Assembly (NCBI GenBank): GCA_921293015.1
Contig: OV121087.1
Span: 136,501-200,500, forward strand
Source of the DNA: Phorcus lineatus
Lineage: Eukaryota > Mollusca > Gastropoda > Trochida > Trochidae
DNA: 64,000 bases
Reading direction: 5' to 3'
Shown here: positions 61,759-64,000 of the stretch, in pieces
Position numbering within the stretch: position 1 is the stretch's first letter
How the letters are laid out: each line of letters opens with the position of its first letter
The notes under the pieces: model-generated
What the model saw: only the letters and a program-made list of their open reading frames with translations
Databases searched by the model: none
What the model was told of the DNA's origin: nothing
Translations under genes and position numbers: made by a program

Positions 61759-63927
61759 CATTGGCGTAGGAACGATTTTAAGGGTGGGGGGGCCCAAAAA
61801 CTTTTTTTTGTGAGTGGGGGTGAGGGGGGCAGAAAGGGGCTTAAAAATTTACTGAGTGGGGTTTTTTTTATATGGGGGAGGGTGCGCGCGGATAATTCAT
61901 TCATTCTGTCCGTGTGTGAGTCATAGAAATAACGCATTTTGAAGCTTTTGTTTTAAAGCTTTAATTGTTGAACTATAGTTTTTATTCAGTAAACGGTCTT
62001 ACAGCACTTAGCTTCAAGTAATCATACATAACATATAAACATTCATCACGTTGTATCTCGTAACATATCAGACAATGGCCTTTTAAAAAGCTTTCTTTAC
62101 GTAACATTAGGTTGCAGCTACATCACAAAGTGCATCCATCTTAAGAATAATATTTCTCATGTTTTACTCTAAAATAGTGCCAATAAATGCAAGATAACAT
62201 GTGCCATCATAGAACAAAGAATGGAACGGAATGATGCTTAGTTGTCAATGAAACACATATTGTCATCTATTCTAAGATACAACATTTACAATGAACACTT
62301 AAATCTTTTTAAATGTTTCTCTCAGAGCTAGAAATTCCGTTAATGACATTCTAAAATCCAGCAAAATCCATTCCTCACTGCATATCAGTGTTCGACTTTA
62401 ATCAAAGGTCCCAAAGAATCAGTGATCAGTGCATCCCAGCTAACATGCTTTAAAGTTTACATAACCACAAACATATTTCTCTATTTTCTTTGGAAACACA
62501 TGAATGTCTGATTACAATATTGTATAGCGCGTCAAAGGTCGCTACTCAAATATGTTCAGTTTGGTAATGAAAGCCGTTTTTGAATGCCACTTTTGATGGG
62601 CCGGTTAGATCTATCTGGCCACAAACCAGTGAATGCATGACTGGTCACATGCCCTTTTAGTGACGTCATAAACAAAATCATTGCCTCGTGATCTATACAT
62701 CTATCGTAACAATATCACATGAAAAAAACAATAATTAACGATTTTATGAGAATGTTTTTCACTCAGTTAGATAAATCATTTGACGATGTAATACTATTAA
62801 GCGTTTGGTGTAAGAAAGATATCCACATCAATGGTAATTAAACAATTATTTAAGGCGGTATTTCAGTTGAAATAATGATGCACCACTCTGTACAGTCTGT
62901 TTATTACGTCACAGCTGCATGAAGTTTATGGCCCCTAGCTCAGGTGGGTTTTTCACAGCCGATAAATTCGCTGTCTACAAGAAAGGCTAATTAAAGTTGT
63001 TAATTGGACAAATCTAAAAATATCAAGCCCAGTTCTTATTTTGTTGAAAAATCTTTGAACGAAAATTGAAAAGTGACAAAGTCGAGGTTAGCGGTTGTTT
63101 AATGAGTTTCTCTTGGAGGTTGTTATAAGCTTTTATTCTCTGTAGGTCCACCATTTTGAAATGTCACTTTCGGGAACTGAAAAAGACATTACCCGTTTAT
63201 TTATATTTAGCAATGGACAATTCATTTTTAAAAAAACAAGTTAAAGATCAAAAGCTCCAAAACGCTTTGAATGTCTTTGTTAAATACCAAAAATAGACTT
63301 ATAATGCCAAACATATTTTAATAAGAATTAGCATTTAATGGTCGTAGTGTTTCAAGTTTTAGAACGCCTTATTTCTCGCCCCGATATGCACACTAGGTTC
63401 AAATTACCAGTTGCACACTTAAATAGCTCCAGATAGTGATTCTAAAGTATCACAGGCGCAGATATACTGAATAAATAATAATTCGATTGATAATGTTAGT
63501 TATGTATCCGTTATAGGGAACCATGGAAAGCATCAACAGAATAATAGTAACTTAAAATAATTTCGTACAGCTCTAAAGTTCCAAATTTAGAATGACCCAA
63601 TTCCTACTTTCGGTTTGAACATGCACATGAAAGTAATTGTTGCCTAATTAACCTGCAATGGGTTTCTCTATTTGGATGATAAATAGACATACTAGTTCAT
63701 ACACAAAGCCTTTGCTTAATTTTATAATTCACTTTCATTTTCTGTCATTATTATGCTTACCTTTGAAATGGCATGCCACTGTCATCTGCTTGGTTACCCC
63801 TGAACATGGGTTTTGAAGATATTTTTTCTCGATAAAATCGTGTCAAAAGTAGGGGGGCCGTGCCCCCCCCACTTTTTAAGATGGAGGGGCACGGCCCCCC
63901 CGGGCCCCCCCTAATCCTACGCCTATG
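61759..63927. mobile_element. 2169-bp non-autonomous element with G-rich subterminal hairpins
   Basis: It interrupts duplication copy 2. The ends are CATTGGCGTAGGA and TCCTACGCCTATG (inverted), flanked by CATAA at 61754-61758 and 63928-63932. Copy 1 reads through near 52040. Both ends have long G/C runs, and the right one folds (GGGGGGCCGTGCCCC). The interior is AT-rich with no reading frame of note. Confidence 0.65.
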
Positions 63928-64000
63928 CATAATATGACTCAAGGGCAGGTAATCTGAGTACAAGTTATCATGATGAAGATTTCAAAGGGTGATTGTGAAA

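Larger units (their letters stand above)
56770..64000. repeat. Segmental duplication, copy 2 (cut by window end)
   Basis: Homologous to copy 1. It begins near 56770 and is still collinear at 63935-64000, which matches 52055-52130. The upstream exon 1 counterpart must lie beyond the window. Confidence 0.85.

Overview
This window looks like animal nuclear DNA: AT-rich, intron-rich and full of transposable-element debris. A mollusc or other lophotrochozoan is the likeliest source. That rests on the compact GT-AG exons separated by kilobase introns, a duplicated secreted C-type lectin gene, an ER-type cyclophilin, fold-back MITEs and a Ty3/gypsy element. I see no marker that fixes the species.

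The first 34 kb is dominated by one minus-strand gene. I could follow 16 coding exons from an ATG at 34255 down to 7811, with every splice phase consistent (about 675 residues so far). I do not recognise the protein. An RFX-type X-box lies 5 bp upstream of its ATG, which suggests a ciliary gene. The last exon was not found with certainty (candidate 182-318). Its ninth intron holds a young Ty3/gypsy LTR element (12927-21926) with apparently identical 817-bp LTRs, a TAAC target duplication and one long Pol frame ending in a chromodomain plus a chromoshadow-like region. Other occupants of this part are a piggyBac-like element (2716-5160) with a decayed dimeric ~375-bp array inside, a hAT-like MITE with an expanded 34-bp palindromic minisatellite (about 5905-6224), a tRNA-derived SINE, and several local intron duplications.

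From 34.3 to 44.3 kb the sequence is mostly intergenic. The one gene is an intact, intronless, secreted cyclophilin (42235-42912) with its own TATA box and polyadenylation signals. A triplet-rich minisatellite and several inverted repeats lie here too.

From about 44.5 kb to the window end there is a tandem segmental duplication carrying two copies of a four-exon minus-strand gene (signal peptide, C-type lectin domain, PAN-like Cys module). Copy 1 is complete (48141-53055). Copy 2 lacks exon 1 because the window ends. The two copies act as empty-site controls for each other and expose several insertions: fold-back MITEs, a Tc1-like remnant block, a dispersed repeat and a 2169-bp G-rich-ended element. 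Between the copies is a transposon-like block of eight ~144-bp units (54300-55680), each with clustered GGGTCA-type half-sites.

The observations I rate highest are the HP1-like chromodomain/chromoshadow tail of the gypsy Pol, the perfect X-box at the start of the unknown gene, and the exon-limited divergence between the duplicated lectins.
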